Part shown: one piece after another, positions 44,522 to 53,646 of the stretch
Numbering within the stretch: the first letter of the stretch is position 1
How the letters are laid out: every line of letters starts with the position of its first letter
DNA from: Adhaeribacter terrigena
GTDB taxonomy: Bacteria > Bacteroidota > Bacteroidia > Cytophagales > Hymenobacteraceae
Assembly (NCBI RefSeq): GCF_016623615.1
Contig: NZ_JAEHFX010000001.1
Coordinates: forward strand, 496,001 to 560,000
Length of the DNA stretch: 64,000 nucleotides
Reading direction: 5' to 3'
The notes under the pieces: model-generated
The model's input: the letters and a program-made list of their open reading frames with translations, nothing else
The model's database searches: none
Told to the model about the DNA's origin: nothing
Translations under genes and position numbers: made by a program

Positions 44522-44529
44522 CAAATATA
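44522..44529 (-). promoter_or_regulatory. -7 promoter box of the Prc-like gene
   Basis: On the minus strand this reads TATATTTG, an exact TAnnTTTG match, 21 bp before the ATG. Confidence 0.6.
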
Positions 44530-44671
44530 CACAAAAGTAATGCCCGATTCAGCAGTTTTCCTGCAATATGTCTACGGAAAAAAACACCGTTACTCCGTTT
44601 GTTTCCGGACAATTTTACCGGCGAATTTGTTTTAAAAAGGGCAATTATTCTTTAAACGAAATTGAGCGAAG

Positions 44672-44688
44672 AAAAATGCTATGGTTTG
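44672..44688. repeat. intergenic box
   Basis: AAAAATGCTATGGTTTG, in the 304-bp gap between two same-strand genes. Confidence 0.55.
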
Positions 44689-44740
44689 CAATAAAAAAAG
44701 TGCCTGCCGGGCTTTTATAACCAGATTAACCTTTAAACAC

Positions 44741-44773
44741 AAAAAAGCCTCCAATATATTGGAGGCTTTTTCT
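44741..44773 (-). terminator. intrinsic terminator of the stress protein gene
   Basis: AAAAAAGCCTCCAATAT pairs with ATATTGGAGGCTTTTT. Confidence 0.9.
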
Positions 44774-44804
44774 GTGTAATTGATTTTTAACTTTTAAACG
44801 CGGC

Positions 44805-45335
44805 TTAGCGATAAATATGCTCGCCGTTGCTGTTTTTCCATTCTGTTTCGAAATAGCGGGCATCTTCTTCGTTGCGTGGGGTTACACCCATTACTATGCC
44901 GCCTTCTTTTACGCCAGATTCATAAACCTTAGCGCGTTCTTCCGGAATACCAGAGCCTACTAAAGCACCCAGTAAACCACCTGTTAAACCACCGGCACCG
45001 GCACCAGCCAGACCAGCCGCTAACGGACCAGCAATTACCAATCCTAAACCTGGCAATGCCACAGAAGTACCTAAGGCTGCTAAAGCACCAACAATAGCGC
45101 CTAACGTACCACCAATGGCAGAACCGGCACCAGCACCTTCAAGGGCTTTGTTGCCTAATTCGGTTTCGGTGTGGGTATCAGAAAAATGTCTTTTACGGGT
45201 ATCGTCCGACATAATTACGTTCACATCGTCTTTAGTATAACCGCGGGAATGTAAAGTGCTGTAAGCGCGTTCTGCACTTGCTCTGTCTCTGAACATTCCG
45301 GTCATCATGCGGTTTGAATTGCTTGTATTTTCCAT
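44805..45335 (-). CDS. general stress protein (YflT/GSP17M-like) with glycine-zipper core
   Basis: 176 residues. The N-terminal part (GMFRDRASAERAYSTLHSRGY followed by DVNVIMSDDTRKRHF) matches the small alpha/beta module of heat-induced YflT-type proteins. The middle (about 70-140) is a long Gly/Ala-rich segment (GAGAGSAIGGTLGAIVGALAAL and GLAGAGAGGLTGGLLGALVG), typical of glycine zippers that insert in membranes. The end ITVGVTPRN-like segment returns to the soluble fold. Likely stress-induced; function unknown. Ends at a strong terminator. Confidence 0.8.
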   Translation of the reverse strand: MENTSNSNRMMTGMFRDRASAERAYSTLHSRGYTKDDVNVIMSDDTRKRHFSDTHTETELGNKALEGAGAGSAIGGTLGAIVGALAALGTSVALPGLGLVIAGPLAAGLAGAGAGGLTGGLLGALVGSGIPEERAKVYESGVKEGGIVMGVTPRNEEDARYFETEWKNSNGEHIYR

Positions 45336-45471
45336 AGTTGTGTAAAAAAATTAAGTTTAAATGAATACTTATTTAGGAAACCGCTAAACCTTTTTGGCTC
45401 CGGTTCCGAGTATCATTAAACGCCTTGTTAACTTTTTGGTTACGGAAATTCTGGAAAAAGCTTAAAAAGCA

Positions 45472-45511
45472 AAAGCCGCAGCAGGTAGTCTGATTTCCCT
45501 GCAACGGCTTT
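45472..45511 (-). terminator. terminator-like hairpin
   Basis: AAAGCCG..GCAGG pairs with CCTGC..CGGCTTT, after the TonB-domain lipoprotein gene. Confidence 0.7.
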
Positions 45512-45546
45512 CTTAGAAATGTGAAATTAAATGAGATTATGCTGTC

Positions 45547-46344
45547 TTATTTTTTCTTTGGGGATCTTCCACACCAGAAGTCTATTGGAATATTATACCG
45601 AACTTTAACTGCTCTTCCGTTTTGAAATCCAGGTTTCCAGGCTGGCATTGACATAATTATACGAATGAATTCCTGGTCAATATCTTCCCGTACACTTTTA
45701 AGGATTTTAGGATCAGTAATTTCACCATTCTGATCAACAACAAAAGAACCAATTACTTGTCCTGAAATTCTATCCCTCATAGCGGTTTCCGGATATTTTA
45801 CCGAAGAACTTAAAAACTTCATCATAGCATCCTGACCTCCAGGGTATTGAGGATGCTGTTCGATAAAGACATCTTCTGAAATTGCAGCGAGACTATCATA
45901 AAGGAATTTTTGTCTTGCCTTAACTTTCTCTAAGTCAGGGTGCGGAATAGAAGAAGGTTTTACTGGCTGGTAATTAGCAATACCGGGAATAAAAAGCATA
46001 GCCACTTCTATCCGGTGGCAGGTACTCCAGGAATCAGGGGTTTGATGCTGCAGAATCTGCATGGCATTACCACCTGCTTTTAAAGTCGCCTCCCTGGCAA
46101 GTTTTAATACTTCAGGATATGAACAGTTAGTACTGAATCCTGTATCTGAAATTCTAACAATTCCGAGTGACTCCGCTTCGTTAGGTCGTGGCTGTCCGTG
46201 CTCAAGAACTGTTACATTTCTCGATCCCGCAGTTATAGTTGTGGAAGGCTGCCTTGAATCTGTAACTTTAACCGATGGTGCACAACCCGTAACCCAAACC
46301 GAAAACGCTATGAAAAACAGCAGTAAAAGTCGTGAATGGTGCAT
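45547..46344 (-). CDS. lipoprotein with C-terminal TonB-type domain
   Basis: 265 residues. Signal sequence with lipobox VTGC (Cys21). Residues ~175-260 are a TonB C-terminal-like domain (YPGGQDAMMKFLSSSVKYPETAMRDRISGQVIGSFVVDQNGEI... to WKPGFQNGRAVKVRYNIPIDF), as in many Bacteroidetes proteins that are not true TonB energisers because they lack the N-terminal membrane helix and proline arm. The gene is more AT-rich than its neighbours. It begins 2 bp after the proline dehydrogenase stop codon, so both are one transcript. Confidence 0.82.
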   Translation of the reverse strand: MHHSRLLLLFFIAFSVWVTGCAPSVKVTDSRQPSTTITAGSRNVTVLEHGQPRPNEAESLGIVRISDTGFSTNCSYPEVLKLAREATLKAGGNAMQILQHQTPDSWSTCHRIEVAMLFIPGIANYQPVKPSSIPHPDLEKVKARQKFLYDSLAAISEDVFIEQHPQYPGGQDAMMKFLSSSVKYPETAMRDRISGQVIGSFVVDQNGEITDPKILKSVREDIDQEFIRIIMSMPAWKPGFQNGRAVKVRYNIPIDFWCGRSPKKK

Positions 46345-46346
46345 GC

Positions 46347-47534
46347 TTACTTCTTTGCGGCTTTGCGGCGCTGTTTTTCTTTGCTGATCAGGTTGAATTC
46401 GCGGGAGCTTTGGCCGGCAATAGCCGTGTTTTCATTCGCGCGGCGCAGTAAATAAGGCATCACTGCTTCCACCGGGCCGTAAGGTACATATTTGGCTACG
46501 TTATAACCGGCGTGGGCCAGATTGTAAGATAAATTATCGCTCATGCCCAGCAGCTGCGCAAAGAAAACCCGTTCATCGCTTGGTTGCAGGCCTTTTTCCG
46601 CCATCATATCCATTAATAGTGCCGAGCTGGCTTCGTTGTGCGTGCCGGCACAAATGGCAATTCTATCAATGTGGTCGATGCAGAATTTCAGCGCTTCGTT
46701 GTAAAGTTTATCCGAAGCTTCTTTGGTGGGGTTTATCGGGCTGGGTTCACCGTGTTCGGCAGCTACGCGGCGTTCTTTTTCCATATATGCGCCCCGAACC
46801 AGTTTGCCGCCCAGGTAATAATTTCCTTTCAGCGCATTGTCGTAATCACGCTTAATTACATCCAGACGATCGTGGCGGTAAAGCTGGTAGGTATTGTAAA
46901 CGATGGCTTTCTGCTTATTGTATTTTTCCATCATTTCATACGTCAGCTGGTCTATCGTTTCCTGTATCCAGCTTTCTTCAGCGTCAATAAAAATACGGAC
47001 GTTCTTTTCAAAAGCGCGTTTGCAGATCGAATCTACCCGCTGGCGGCCCCGGTCATAAGCCGTTTTTTCGGCTTCCGAAAGCGTTTTGTTTTCCTGCACT
47101 TTTTCCAGCAAAACGGTATCGATTACGCCGGTAATTTTGAAGACCGAGAACGGAATGGCTTTGTTGCCGGCCGCTTTTTCAACAGTGGCAATAATTTCAT
47201 CGCGGGTATGGTCAAAGCTTTTTTCGTTGCCTTCGCCTTCCACCGAATAATCCAGAATGGTACCGATGTGCGATTCGGCCAGCTTATTGATGGTGCCGGT
47301 ACATTCCTGAATGGTTTCGCCGCCGCAGAAATGTTCGAAAATGGTAGGCTTCACCAGGAATTTAACGGGCAGATGCCATTTAAAAGCCGTTTCCAGGATC
47401 GGGCCGCCGGTTTTTACCAGGAAATTATTATTCATGGTAGCAAAAAGCCAGTACATTTTCTGCAGCTCAAAATCAGACTTGGATGCAAACGCAACGGCGG
47501 TATCGTCGAAAGAAACTTTTTGACTCGGTTTCAT
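46347..47534 (-). CDS. proline dehydrogenase
   Basis: 395 residues. A PRODH (TIM-barrel) enzyme: FFIDAEESW-like strand (VRIFIDAEESWIQ), KGNYYLGGKLVRGAYMEKERR with the proline-binding region, CAGTHNEASS, and the C-terminal YGPVEAVMPYLLRRANENTAI, where the RRxxEN arginines bind the substrate carboxylate. It oxidises proline to pyrroline-5-carboxylate with FAD, feeding electrons to the respiratory chain. The partner P5C dehydrogenase is not in the window. It is the first gene of a two-gene transcript. Confidence 0.9.
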   Translation of the reverse strand: MKPSQKVSFDDTAVAFASKSDFELQKMYWLFATMNNNFLVKTGGPILETAFKWHLPVKFLVKPTIFEHFCGGETIQECTGTINKLAESHIGTILDYSVEGEGNEKSFDHTRDEIIATVEKAAGNKAIPFSVFKITGVIDTVLLEKVQENKTLSEAEKTAYDRGRQRVDSICKRAFEKNVRIFIDAEESWIQETIDQLTYEMMEKYNKQKAIVYNTYQLYRHDRLDVIKRDYDNALKGNYYLGGKLVRGAYMEKERRVAAEHGEPSPINPTKEASDKLYNEALKFCIDHIDRIAICAGTHNEASSALLMDMMAEKGLQPSDERVFFAQLLGMSDNLSYNLAHAGYNVAKYVPYGPVEAVMPYLLRRANENTAIAGQSSREFNLISKEKQRRKAAKK

Positions 47535-47560
47535 TTAAAAATAAGGTAATTTTACAGCTG

Positions 47561-47568
47561 CAAAGATA
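47561..47568 (-). promoter_or_regulatory. -7 promoter box of proline dehydrogenase
   Basis: On the minus strand TATCTTTG, an exact TAnnTTTG match, 26 bp before the ATG. Confidence 0.6.
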
Positions 47569-47668
47569 CGCAAAAACGTCCGGATTGAACACGGTTTATG
47601 CTTATTTCCGGCCAGCCCGAAACCCTGCCTTCCGATCTTTTTGAGCAGAAGCAGCAATATTTTCCGGT

Positions 47669-47686
47669 TAAAAACGCTATGGTTTC
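47669..47686. repeat. intergenic box
   Basis: TAAAAACGCTATGGTTTC. It lies in the upstream extension of the next open frame and argues that translation starts after it. Confidence 0.65.
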
Positions 47687-47729
47687 GGGGCTGAAAACCC
47701 GCGCCGCCTTTGCCCAGTACACGCAGCTT

Positions 47730-48812
47730 ATGGAACTGAACCCGCACCAGAATTATTTTTCGCAGCTTTTAAATAACCGTCGTCCGCTTCTTATTTCCGG
47801 GCCCTGCAGCGCCGAATCGGAAGCGCAGGTTTTAGAAACGGCCTTTGCTTTAAAAAATACCGGCATCGATCTTTTTCGCGCCGGCATCTGGAAACCGCGT
47901 TCCAAACCCGGCACGTTCGAAGGCATTGGCGAGATCGGGCTGCAATGGCTGAAGCGCGTGCAAACCGAAATTGGTTTGCCGGTTTCGGTAGAAGTGGCTA
48001 CGCCGCAGCACATCGAACTGGCGCTAAAATACGGCATCGATGTGTTGTGGATCGGCGCCCGGACTACTGTAAACCCGTTTGTGGTACAGGAATTGGCGGA
48101 AGCTTTGCGCGGGGTAGAAATTCCGGTAATGGTAAAAAATCCGGTAAACCCCGATCTGGCTTTATGGGCCGGGGCTTTGGAAAGGTTTTATAATATGGGC
48201 ATCCGGAGTCTGGCAGCCATACACCGGGGCTTTTCGGTTTTAGGCGAGAACCGCTACCGCAATGCGCCGCTCTGGCAGATCCCCATCGAACTGAAATCCC
48301 GTTATAAAAACCTGCCTTTAATTGTAGATCCGAGCCACATTGGCGGGCGCCGCGAGCATATTTTGCCGCTCACGCAGCAGGCCCTCGATCTGGATTACGA
48401 TGGCCTGATGGTAGAAGTACATCCGAACCCGGCTGTGGCCTTAAGCGATGCCGAACAGCAACTCACCCCCGCCGCTTTTGCCGAAATGCTGACCCGTTTG
48501 CAGGTAAGAAGCGCGAATAGCCCCAACCCGGAATTTCAGAATTGCGCCGAAGAGTTGCGGGAAAAAATAGACAATGCCGACCGCGAAATAATTGAAATGC
48601 TGGCCCGCCGCATGGCGCTGGTAGAAAAGATAGGCGAATATAAAAAGCAAAACAACGTAACCATTCTGCAAATGGAGCGCTGGAACGAAATTTTTAAAAC
48701 CCGCCCCGAATGGGCCGCTAAAATGGGGATGAATGCGGAATTTGTAGAGGAATTGTATAAACTAATTCATCTGGAATCTATCCGAAAGCAAACGGAGATT
48801 ATGGAGCGGTAG
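47730..48812 (+). CDS. DAHP synthase fused to chorismate mutase
   Basis: 360 residues. The N-terminal ~260 residues are a DAHP synthase of the AroA-beta/KDO8P-synthase-like type (SGPCSAESEAQVLETA, FRAGIWKPRSKPGTFEG, DVLWIGARTTVNPF, IVDPSHIGGRREHILPL). The last ~85 residues (from EELREKIDNADREIIEMLARRM) are an AroQ-type chorismate mutase. The fusion lets prephenate and other end products control the first step of aromatic biosynthesis. The frame is open for 44 codons upstream, but an intergenic box lies there, so MELNPHQNYF is taken as the start. aroB and aroA are 5 kb downstream. Confidence 0.92.
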   Translation: MELNPHQNYFSQLLNNRRPLLISGPCSAESEAQVLETAFALKNTGIDLFRAGIWKPRSKPGTFEGIGEIGLQWLKRVQTEIGLPVSVEVATPQHIELALKYGIDVLWIGARTTVNPFVVQELAEALRGVEIPVMVKNPVNPDLALWAGALERFYNMGIRSLAAIHRGFSVLGENRYRNAPLWQIPIELKSRYKNLPLIVDPSHIGGRREHILPLTQQALDLDYDGLMVEVHPNPAVALSDAEQQLTPAAFAEMLTRLQVRSANSPNPEFQNCAEELREKIDNADREIIEMLARRMALVEKIGEYKKQNNVTILQMERWNEIFKTRPEWAAKMGMNAEFVEELYKLIHLESIRKQTEIMER

Positions 48813-48823
48813 TTTTTTTGCTG

Positions 48824-48840
48824 GAAAGGATAGCGTTTTT
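48824..48840. repeat. intergenic box, outer site of long repeat copy 3
   Basis: GAAAGGATAGCGTTTTT, 11 bp after the DAHP synthase stop codon. Confidence 0.65.
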
Positions 48841-48908
48841 CGTCATCCCGACGTCAGGAGAGATCGCATCAAGTTAGTAGTGAGGTTAACTATTGAGTTT
48901 TGGAACTT

Positions 48909-48926
48909 GAAAGGATAGCGTTTTTA
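48909..48926. repeat. intergenic box, inner site of long repeat copy 3
   Basis: GAAAGGATAGCGTTTTTA, 85 bp after the outer site. Confidence 0.65.
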
Positions 48927-49320
48927 TAGCTAATTTCTGTTCTTAACTACAAGCATTTTACTTTCAATTGAGCTTTCTCCCTCAAGCCGGGTGGCTTCGT
49001 TTCTGCGCTCGCGGCTGCAACCCTTCCTGCCCTTGCGGGCTGCCTGTGGCACCGGAAGTCTTGGAGGCCGCTCGCACAGAAACTGGTGTCAGTTTCCCTT
49101 CGTAGCTCGCTTCTTTTTAGGCTACTTTTCTTCAGGCCTTGATTTCAGGTTACGCTGCGCTGGCGATATGTGTGAAAGGAATTTGAAAAAGAAATTCTTT
49201 TAATTCTCTTATTGGCTACGCCGAACTTCGTTTCTGAAAATTCAGATTTAAACAAGAAATCCTGTCCATCTCATAAATCCTAAAAATCGTGTTCAATTTC
49301 ATTGTCCTTTAGCTGACGAA

Positions 49321-49361
49321 TTCAAAAAGCCCTCTTAAAAATCAGGGGAGGGCTTTTTGAA
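49321..49361. terminator. intrinsic terminator
   Basis: TTCAAAAAGCCCTC pairs with GAGGGCTTTTTGAA, at the end of long repeat copy 3 and before the ATPase stop codon side. Confidence 0.75.
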
Positions 49362-49448
49362 TTTTGTAAATCCTTAAATTTTGCAAATTCTGATACAGAT
49401 AATTGTCTTGAAAATCCTGTAATCCAGAAAATTCTGATTCTGATAAAC

Positions 49449-52118
49449 TCATTTTTTATTCAGCATCCGCTCTAAGCCGTTGGCAATAAAAAGTAAGATA
49501 CCCAGGCCGAAACTGATGCCTAATTGTTGCGCTGTAAGCGGTGCGAGCCCGAATGTTTTTTGTAAGGGCGGGAAATAGATGGCTAGCAATTGTAATCCGA
49601 TCGTAACGAAAGTCATTAACATGAATAGCGGGTTGGTTTTTACTGAGAATGGCTTTTTTACGTTGGCTCTTAACCCAAAGGCATTCCCGATCTGAGTAAA
49701 ACCGATGGTAGCAAAAATCATGGTTTGCCAGGTCTGGTCTTGCGGATTTCCGGGATCGTAGTAAAAGTAACCCGTACCCAAACTGATGATCCCGATCAGA
49801 AATCCTGACCAAAGTACATAGCGCAGGTCCGGGGCGGTGAGTACGGGTTGGTCAGGGTGGCGGGGTGGCCTGCTCATGGTGTTTTTTTCGGCCGGCTCCG
49901 TTCCTAAACCCAAGCCCATTAAACCGTCGGTAAGTAAATTGAGCCAGAGCAGTTGCAGAGGTCGCAGGGCAATATGAACTCCGAATAAAGGTGCGGCCAG
50001 CATTACGAACACTTTTCCCAGGTTCCCGCCTAAGGAGAATTTAATGAAGCGCAGCAGGTTATCGTAAATAACCCGGCCTTCTTCCACGGCGGCTACAATG
50101 GTGGCAAAATTATCGTCCAGTAACACCATGTCAGAAGCTTCTTTGGCAACATCGGTGCCGGTAATGCCCATGGCCACGCCAATGTTGGCTTTCTTCAGGG
50201 CGGGCGCATCGTTCACCCCGTCGCCTGTCATGGCTACTACTTCACCATTGGCCTGTAAAGCCGAAATGATGCGTAATTTATCTTCCGGCGAAACGCGTGC
50301 AAACACTGAAACTTCCTTTACTGCCTCCCGCAGTTCTTCTTCTGAAAGCTGTAGCAGTGCTTCGCCGTTAAGGGCTTTGAAATTTTCGGTTATACCCAGT
50401 TCGCGGGCAATGGCAGCAGCCGTAAGCGGATGGTCGCCGGTGATCATGATGGGGCGGATCCCGGCTTTGCGGCATTGGGCTACGGCAGGTTTTACGGCAG
50501 CGCGCGGCGGATCGATCATGCCGATCATGCCCACAAAGATCAGGTCCTGCTCCAGGTCAGCTTCGGGTTTTTGAGGCAATTCCGATAGCGTTTTGTAGGC
50601 CAGACCCAATACCCGCACGCCTTCGCGCGCCAGGGCTTCGTTGGCTTGCTGCATCTGGTTTAGCCAGGCTTCGGATAGTTTTTCGGTTTGGCCGTTTACC
50701 CAGATATGACTGCTGATTTCGAGTAACCCGTCTACGGAGCCTTTGGTAAAAGCCATGAAATTAGTGTCGCGCCAGAATTCAAAAAAAGAGCCGGGCGAAT
50801 TCTCAGGTAACCGGTGCACCGTAGACATGCGTTTGCGATCCGAATCGAAAGGATATTCACCTACACGGGGCATGTTTTCGAAATGACATTGCAAACCAGC
50901 CCGGGCGGCGGCAACAAGTAAAGCGCCTTCGGTGGGGTCGCCAATAATAGTAAACTCTTCGTGTTCGGGGTTGGTAGAAAGCGTGGCGTCGTTGCACCAG
51001 GCACCAATGCAAAGCGCCATTTTTACCGTTTCGGAATGTCCGCTTTTCTCCTGAAGATCTTCGAGTTCTACGTGTTGATCCGGAAGTTTGAGGGTAGTGG
51101 CGGTCATACGGTTTTCGGTGAGGGTACCGGTTTTATCGGAGCAGATCACGGTTACTGAACCCAGCGTTTCGGCGGCAGGAAGTTTGCGGATCAAGGCGTG
51201 GCGTTTCAGCATGCGTTTGGCGCCGATGGCCAGCGTAATGGTAACTACGGCCGGTAAACCTTCGGGCACCACGGCAACGGCTAAACTAATGGCCGTCAGA
51301 AACATTTCTTCCGGCGATTCGCCCAGTAAAACCCCGATTCCCAGCATGAGCGCCGCCGCGCCGGCTCCGATCAAAGCCAGCATTTTTCCCAGCCGGTCGA
51401 GGCGTTGCTGCAGAGGCGTTTGCAGGTTTTTTACTTCCTGCAGCAAGGTGGCAATTTTGCCGAGCTCGGTTTGCATGCCGGTGCCCGTTACAATGCCCAC
51501 CCCGCGGCCATAGGTTACGTTGGTGCCCAGGTAAGCCATGTTTTTACGGTCGCCGAGCGGCAGGTCTTCTATTTCCAAAGCCTGGGAAAATTTCTCGACT
51601 GCTTCCGCTTCGCCGGTAAGCGCGGCTTCCTGCACCCGGAGGCTGGCACTTTCCAGCAATCGCATATCGGCGGGAATGATGTTGCCGGCTTCCAGCAGCA
51701 GAATATCGCCGGGTACCAGCTCCGGGGCGGCAATTTCCTGCACCTTGTTTCCGCGCCGCACCCGCACGGTGGGCACCGACATTTTTTTGAGGGCAGCCAT
51801 GGCTTTTTCGGCGCGGAATTCCTGCACAAACCCCAGCACCGCAAACAGCACCACAATGGCCAGGATCGCAATGGTCTCTATGGTTTCGCCTAAGAAAAAT
51901 GAAATAACCGCTGCGGCCAGTAAAATAAGCACCATGGTTTGAGTGAATTGTTCCCAGAGCATTTTCAGCGGATTTTTTCCGCCTTTTTCCTGCAATTCGT
52001 TGGGGCCGTATTTTTCCTTGCGCGCCGCAATTTCTTCGGTGGAAAGTCCGGCAGGGGAAGTTTGAAGGGCTTCTAGCGTTTCTTCACCGGAAAGGGTATG
52101 CCAATTTTGGTTTATCAT
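49449..52118 (-). CDS. P-type Ca2+-translocating ATPase (SERCA-like)
   Basis: 889 residues from the ATG at 52116-52118. Cation ATPase N-terminal domain ([13 protein letters not shown] to ELQEKG), phosphatase loop TGEAEAVEK, phosphorylation site [16 protein letters not shown]-binding and hinge motif [22 protein letters not shown]. The ion-site helix motif PEGLPAVVT (helix 4) and [13 protein letters not shown] (helix 6) are those of P2A Ca2+ pumps. About ten membrane helices. It likely exports Ca2+; Mn2+ is possible. Divergent from the Crp-type regulator gene at 52294, which may or may not control it. Confidence 0.92.
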   Translation of the reverse strand: MINQNWHTLSGEETLEALQTSPAGLSTEEIAARKEKYGPNELQEKGGKNPLKMLWEQFTQTMVLILLAAAVISFFLGETIETIAILAIVVLFAVLGFVQEFRAEKAMAALKKMSVPTVRVRRGNKVQEIAAPELVPGDILLLEAGNIIPADMRLLESASLRVQEAALTGEAEAVEKFSQALEIEDLPLGDRKNMAYLGTNVTYGRGVGIVTGTGMQTELGKIATLLQEVKNLQTPLQQRLDRLGKMLALIGAGAAALMLGIGVLLGESPEEMFLTAISLAVAVVPEGLPAVVTITLAIGAKRMLKRHALIRKLPAAETLGSVTVICSDKTGTLTENRMTATTLKLPDQHVELEDLQEKSGHSETVKMALCIGAWCNDATLSTNPEHEEFTIIGDPTEGALLVAAARAGLQCHFENMPRVGEYPFDSDRKRMSTVHRLPENSPGSFFEFWRDTNFMAFTKGSVDGLLEISSHIWVNGQTEKLSEAWLNQMQQANEALAREGVRVLGLAYKTLSELPQKPEADLEQDLIFVGMIGMIDPPRAAVKPAVAQCRKAGIRPIMITGDHPLTAAAIARELGITENFKALNGEALLQLSEEELREAVKEVSVFARVSPEDKLRIISALQANGEVVAMTGDGVNDAPALKKANIGVAMGITGTDVAKEASDMVLLDDNFATIVAAVEEGRVIYDNLLRFIKFSLGGNLGKVFVMLAAPLFGVHIALRPLQLLWLNLLTDGLMGLGLGTEPAEKNTMSRPPRHPDQPVLTAPDLRYVLWSGFLIGIISLGTGYFYYDPGNPQDQTWQTMIFATIGFTQIGNAFGLRANVKKPFSVKTNPLFMLMTFVTIGLQLLAIYFPPLQKTFGLAPLTAQQLGISFGLGILLFIANGLERMLNKK

Positions 52119-52153
52119 GGTGCAGTTTGCCTTTTTCAAAGGAAAAGGCTTCC

Positions 52154-52170
52154 TAAAACGGTACGTTTTT
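52154..52170. repeat. intergenic box, variant
   Basis: TAAAACGGTACGTTTTT, between divergent ATPase and regulator genes. Confidence 0.5.
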
Positions 52171-52293
52171 TAACCGGAAAAGTAATTGGGGTTAAAAGGA
52201 ATGCTTTCAGGAAATTGAAACAACGGAAAGAAAAGTTGGTTTAGAGTTTTTTATGTAAATTGAATAGCGTTTAAGAACATACCAGATTTTCGA

Positions 52294-52872
52294 TTGCAGC
52301 AGCTCATCACCTTTCTTTCCAAACTCGCCAATTTCACCGCTTCCGAACTGGAACAGATTTCCAGCTTCTGGAGCCGGAGGCAAACATTTAATCGCGGCGA
52401 ATTTATTGTGCGGGCCGGTGAAGTGGAAACGCAGGTGCATTTCGTTTTGGAAGGCACGCAAACCATTCATTACCTGGAAAACGGCAAGGATATTTGCGTG
52501 GGTTTTGGCTATCCCGGCACGATCCTGATCGCATATCCTTCGTTTATTACCGGCAAGCCTTCCGATTTTTATTTACAAGCTATTAAAAAAACCGAGCTGC
52601 TTTCTTTGAATTATTCCGATTGGAAAATGCTGCTGGAAACGCTGCCGAAATTTAAAGACGTGTGGCATAAACTGACCGAACAGGCCTTACTGGGCATGAT
52701 GGCGCGGGAAGTGGAATTGCACCTGGCTTCCAATGCCGAACGTTACGAACGGTTATTGAAACGCAGTCCGCAGTTGTTGCAGCAAATTCCGCAACGGTAC
52801 GTGGCCTCGTATCTGAAAATGGAACCCGAGACGCTGAGCCGCCTGAAAAAAGCAACGGCTTGGAAATCTTGA
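52294..52872 (+). CDS. Crp/Fnr family transcriptional regulator
   Basis: 192 residues from a TTG start (52294); no nearby ATG gives a full cyclic-nucleotide domain. The beta-barrel sensor is seen in FNRGEFIVRAGEVETQVHFVLEGTQTIHYL...ICVGFGYPGTIL. The C-terminal winged helix is short: PQRYVASYLKMEPETLSRLKKA, typical of the Bacteroidetes Crp-like group. Effector unknown. Because it is divergent from a Ca2+ ATPase gene and followed by a DinB-family gene, it may act on either; that is only an inference. Confidence 0.85.
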   Translation: MQQLITFLSKLANFTASELEQISSFWSRRQTFNRGEFIVRAGEVETQVHFVLEGTQTIHYLENGKDICVGFGYPGTILIAYPSFITGKPSDFYLQAIKKTELLSLNYSDWKMLLETLPKFKDVWHKLTEQALLGMMAREVELHLASNAERYERLLKRSPQLLQQIPQRYVASYLKMEPETLSRLKKATAWKS

Positions 52873-52905
52873 TCCACGTCAAGGTTTCCGGGGAAGCGGC
52901 GGCAG

Positions 52906-52913
52906 TATCTTTG
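52906..52913 (+). promoter_or_regulatory. -7 promoter box of the DinB-family gene
   Basis: TATCTTTG, an exact TAnnTTTG match, 18 bp before the ATG; TTTC at 52884-52887 is a possible -33 element. Confidence 0.55.
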
Positions 52914-52931
52914 TTTAAAAAACGAAACGCC

Positions 52932-53495
52932 ATGAATCCTACTTTAGACCAATTAACCCGTGAGGTAAGAACGATCGTTCAATTTGCCGAAACAGAACTC
53001 AAAAAGCTGCCGATCGAAAAGCTGAATCAACGGCCGGCCAACGGCGGCTGGAGTTTGCTCGAATGCCTGGAGCACCTGAACCGCTACAGCAATTATTACA
53101 ACCCGGCACTGGAAAAAGCCCTTGCTACTAATTCATCTGCGAAGGGCAATTCGGAAATAACGCTAACCTGGATCGGGAAAAAATCGGTGGAAATGATCGC
53201 GCCGAACAATACCAAAAAGCACAAAACCATGAAGAAAATGAATCCTCAGGGCTCGTTGCTGCACGCTTCAGTGGTAGACGAATTTCTGAAAAACCAACAG
53301 CAATTACTTTCACTGTTGCAAAAATCAGGACAGACCGATCTGGGTAAAAAAGCTGTTCCGGTTGAGTTTTTCCGCTTGCTGAAAATGAACATCGGCGAAA
53401 CGCTGCTTTTTATGGTTTTGCACGAACAACGGCACTTTCTGCAACTGCAACGAATTCTGGCGGAAGTAACGACTCGTAGAAATGCAGCAGCTTAA
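52932..53495 (+). CDS. DinB/YfiT-like four-helix protein
   Basis: 187 residues from the ATG at 52932. The DinB_2 pattern is present: WSLLECLEHLNRYSNYY and later LLFMVLHEQRHFLQLQRI, whose histidines (three across the two segments) form the family's metal site. Some members act as thiol-dependent S-transferases, for example with bacillithiol, and bshA is in this genome; that link is an inference. The frame extends 24 codons upstream but overlaps the regulator stop and the promoter box. Confidence 0.85.
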   Translation: MNPTLDQLTREVRTIVQFAETELKKLPIEKLNQRPANGGWSLLECLEHLNRYSNYYNPALEKALATNSSAKGNSEITLTWIGKKSVEMIAPNNTKKHKTMKKMNPQGSLLHASVVDEFLKNQQQLLSLLQKSGQTDLGKKAVPVEFFRLLKMNIGETLLFMVLHEQRHFLQLQRILAEVTTRRNAAA

Positions 53496-53538
53496 ACTTT
53501 AAAACCAGATCAAAATTCGGGTGGCACCTTTTAGCCTT

Positions 53539-53555
53539 AAAACCATAGCGTTTTT
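53539..53555. repeat. intergenic box
   Basis: AAAACCATAGCGTTTTT, 44 bp after the DinB-family gene. Confidence 0.65.
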
Positions 53556-53646
53556 GCAAAGTTTCCACGGGTTTTAACTCGTAGAACATTGCTGTTTCCG
53601 GCAACTCCTGCAAGCCAAATCCTGACAAATTCCGTACCTTCGGGTT

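Larger units (their letters stand above)
48824..49318 (+). repeat. long interspersed repeat, copy 3
   Basis: Uninterrupted copy, about 495 bp: outer box, a 68-bp spacer with a GACG-centred inverted word, inner box, the core at about 48970-49125, and the tail with AAATCCT words and CATTGTCCTTTAGCTGA. A 70-codon frame over the core exists but its counterparts in copies 1 and 2 are interrupted. Confidence 0.75.

Noticed and set aside
46638-47549. A 303-codon frame antisense to proline dehydrogenase
   Set aside because: It mirrors a well-conserved gene on the other strand and has no recognisable domain; it is a by-product of codon bias.
48991-49203. A 70-codon frame in the core of long repeat copy 3
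   Set aside because: The corresponding frames in copies 1 and 2 are interrupted and the sequence keeps stems rather than codons.
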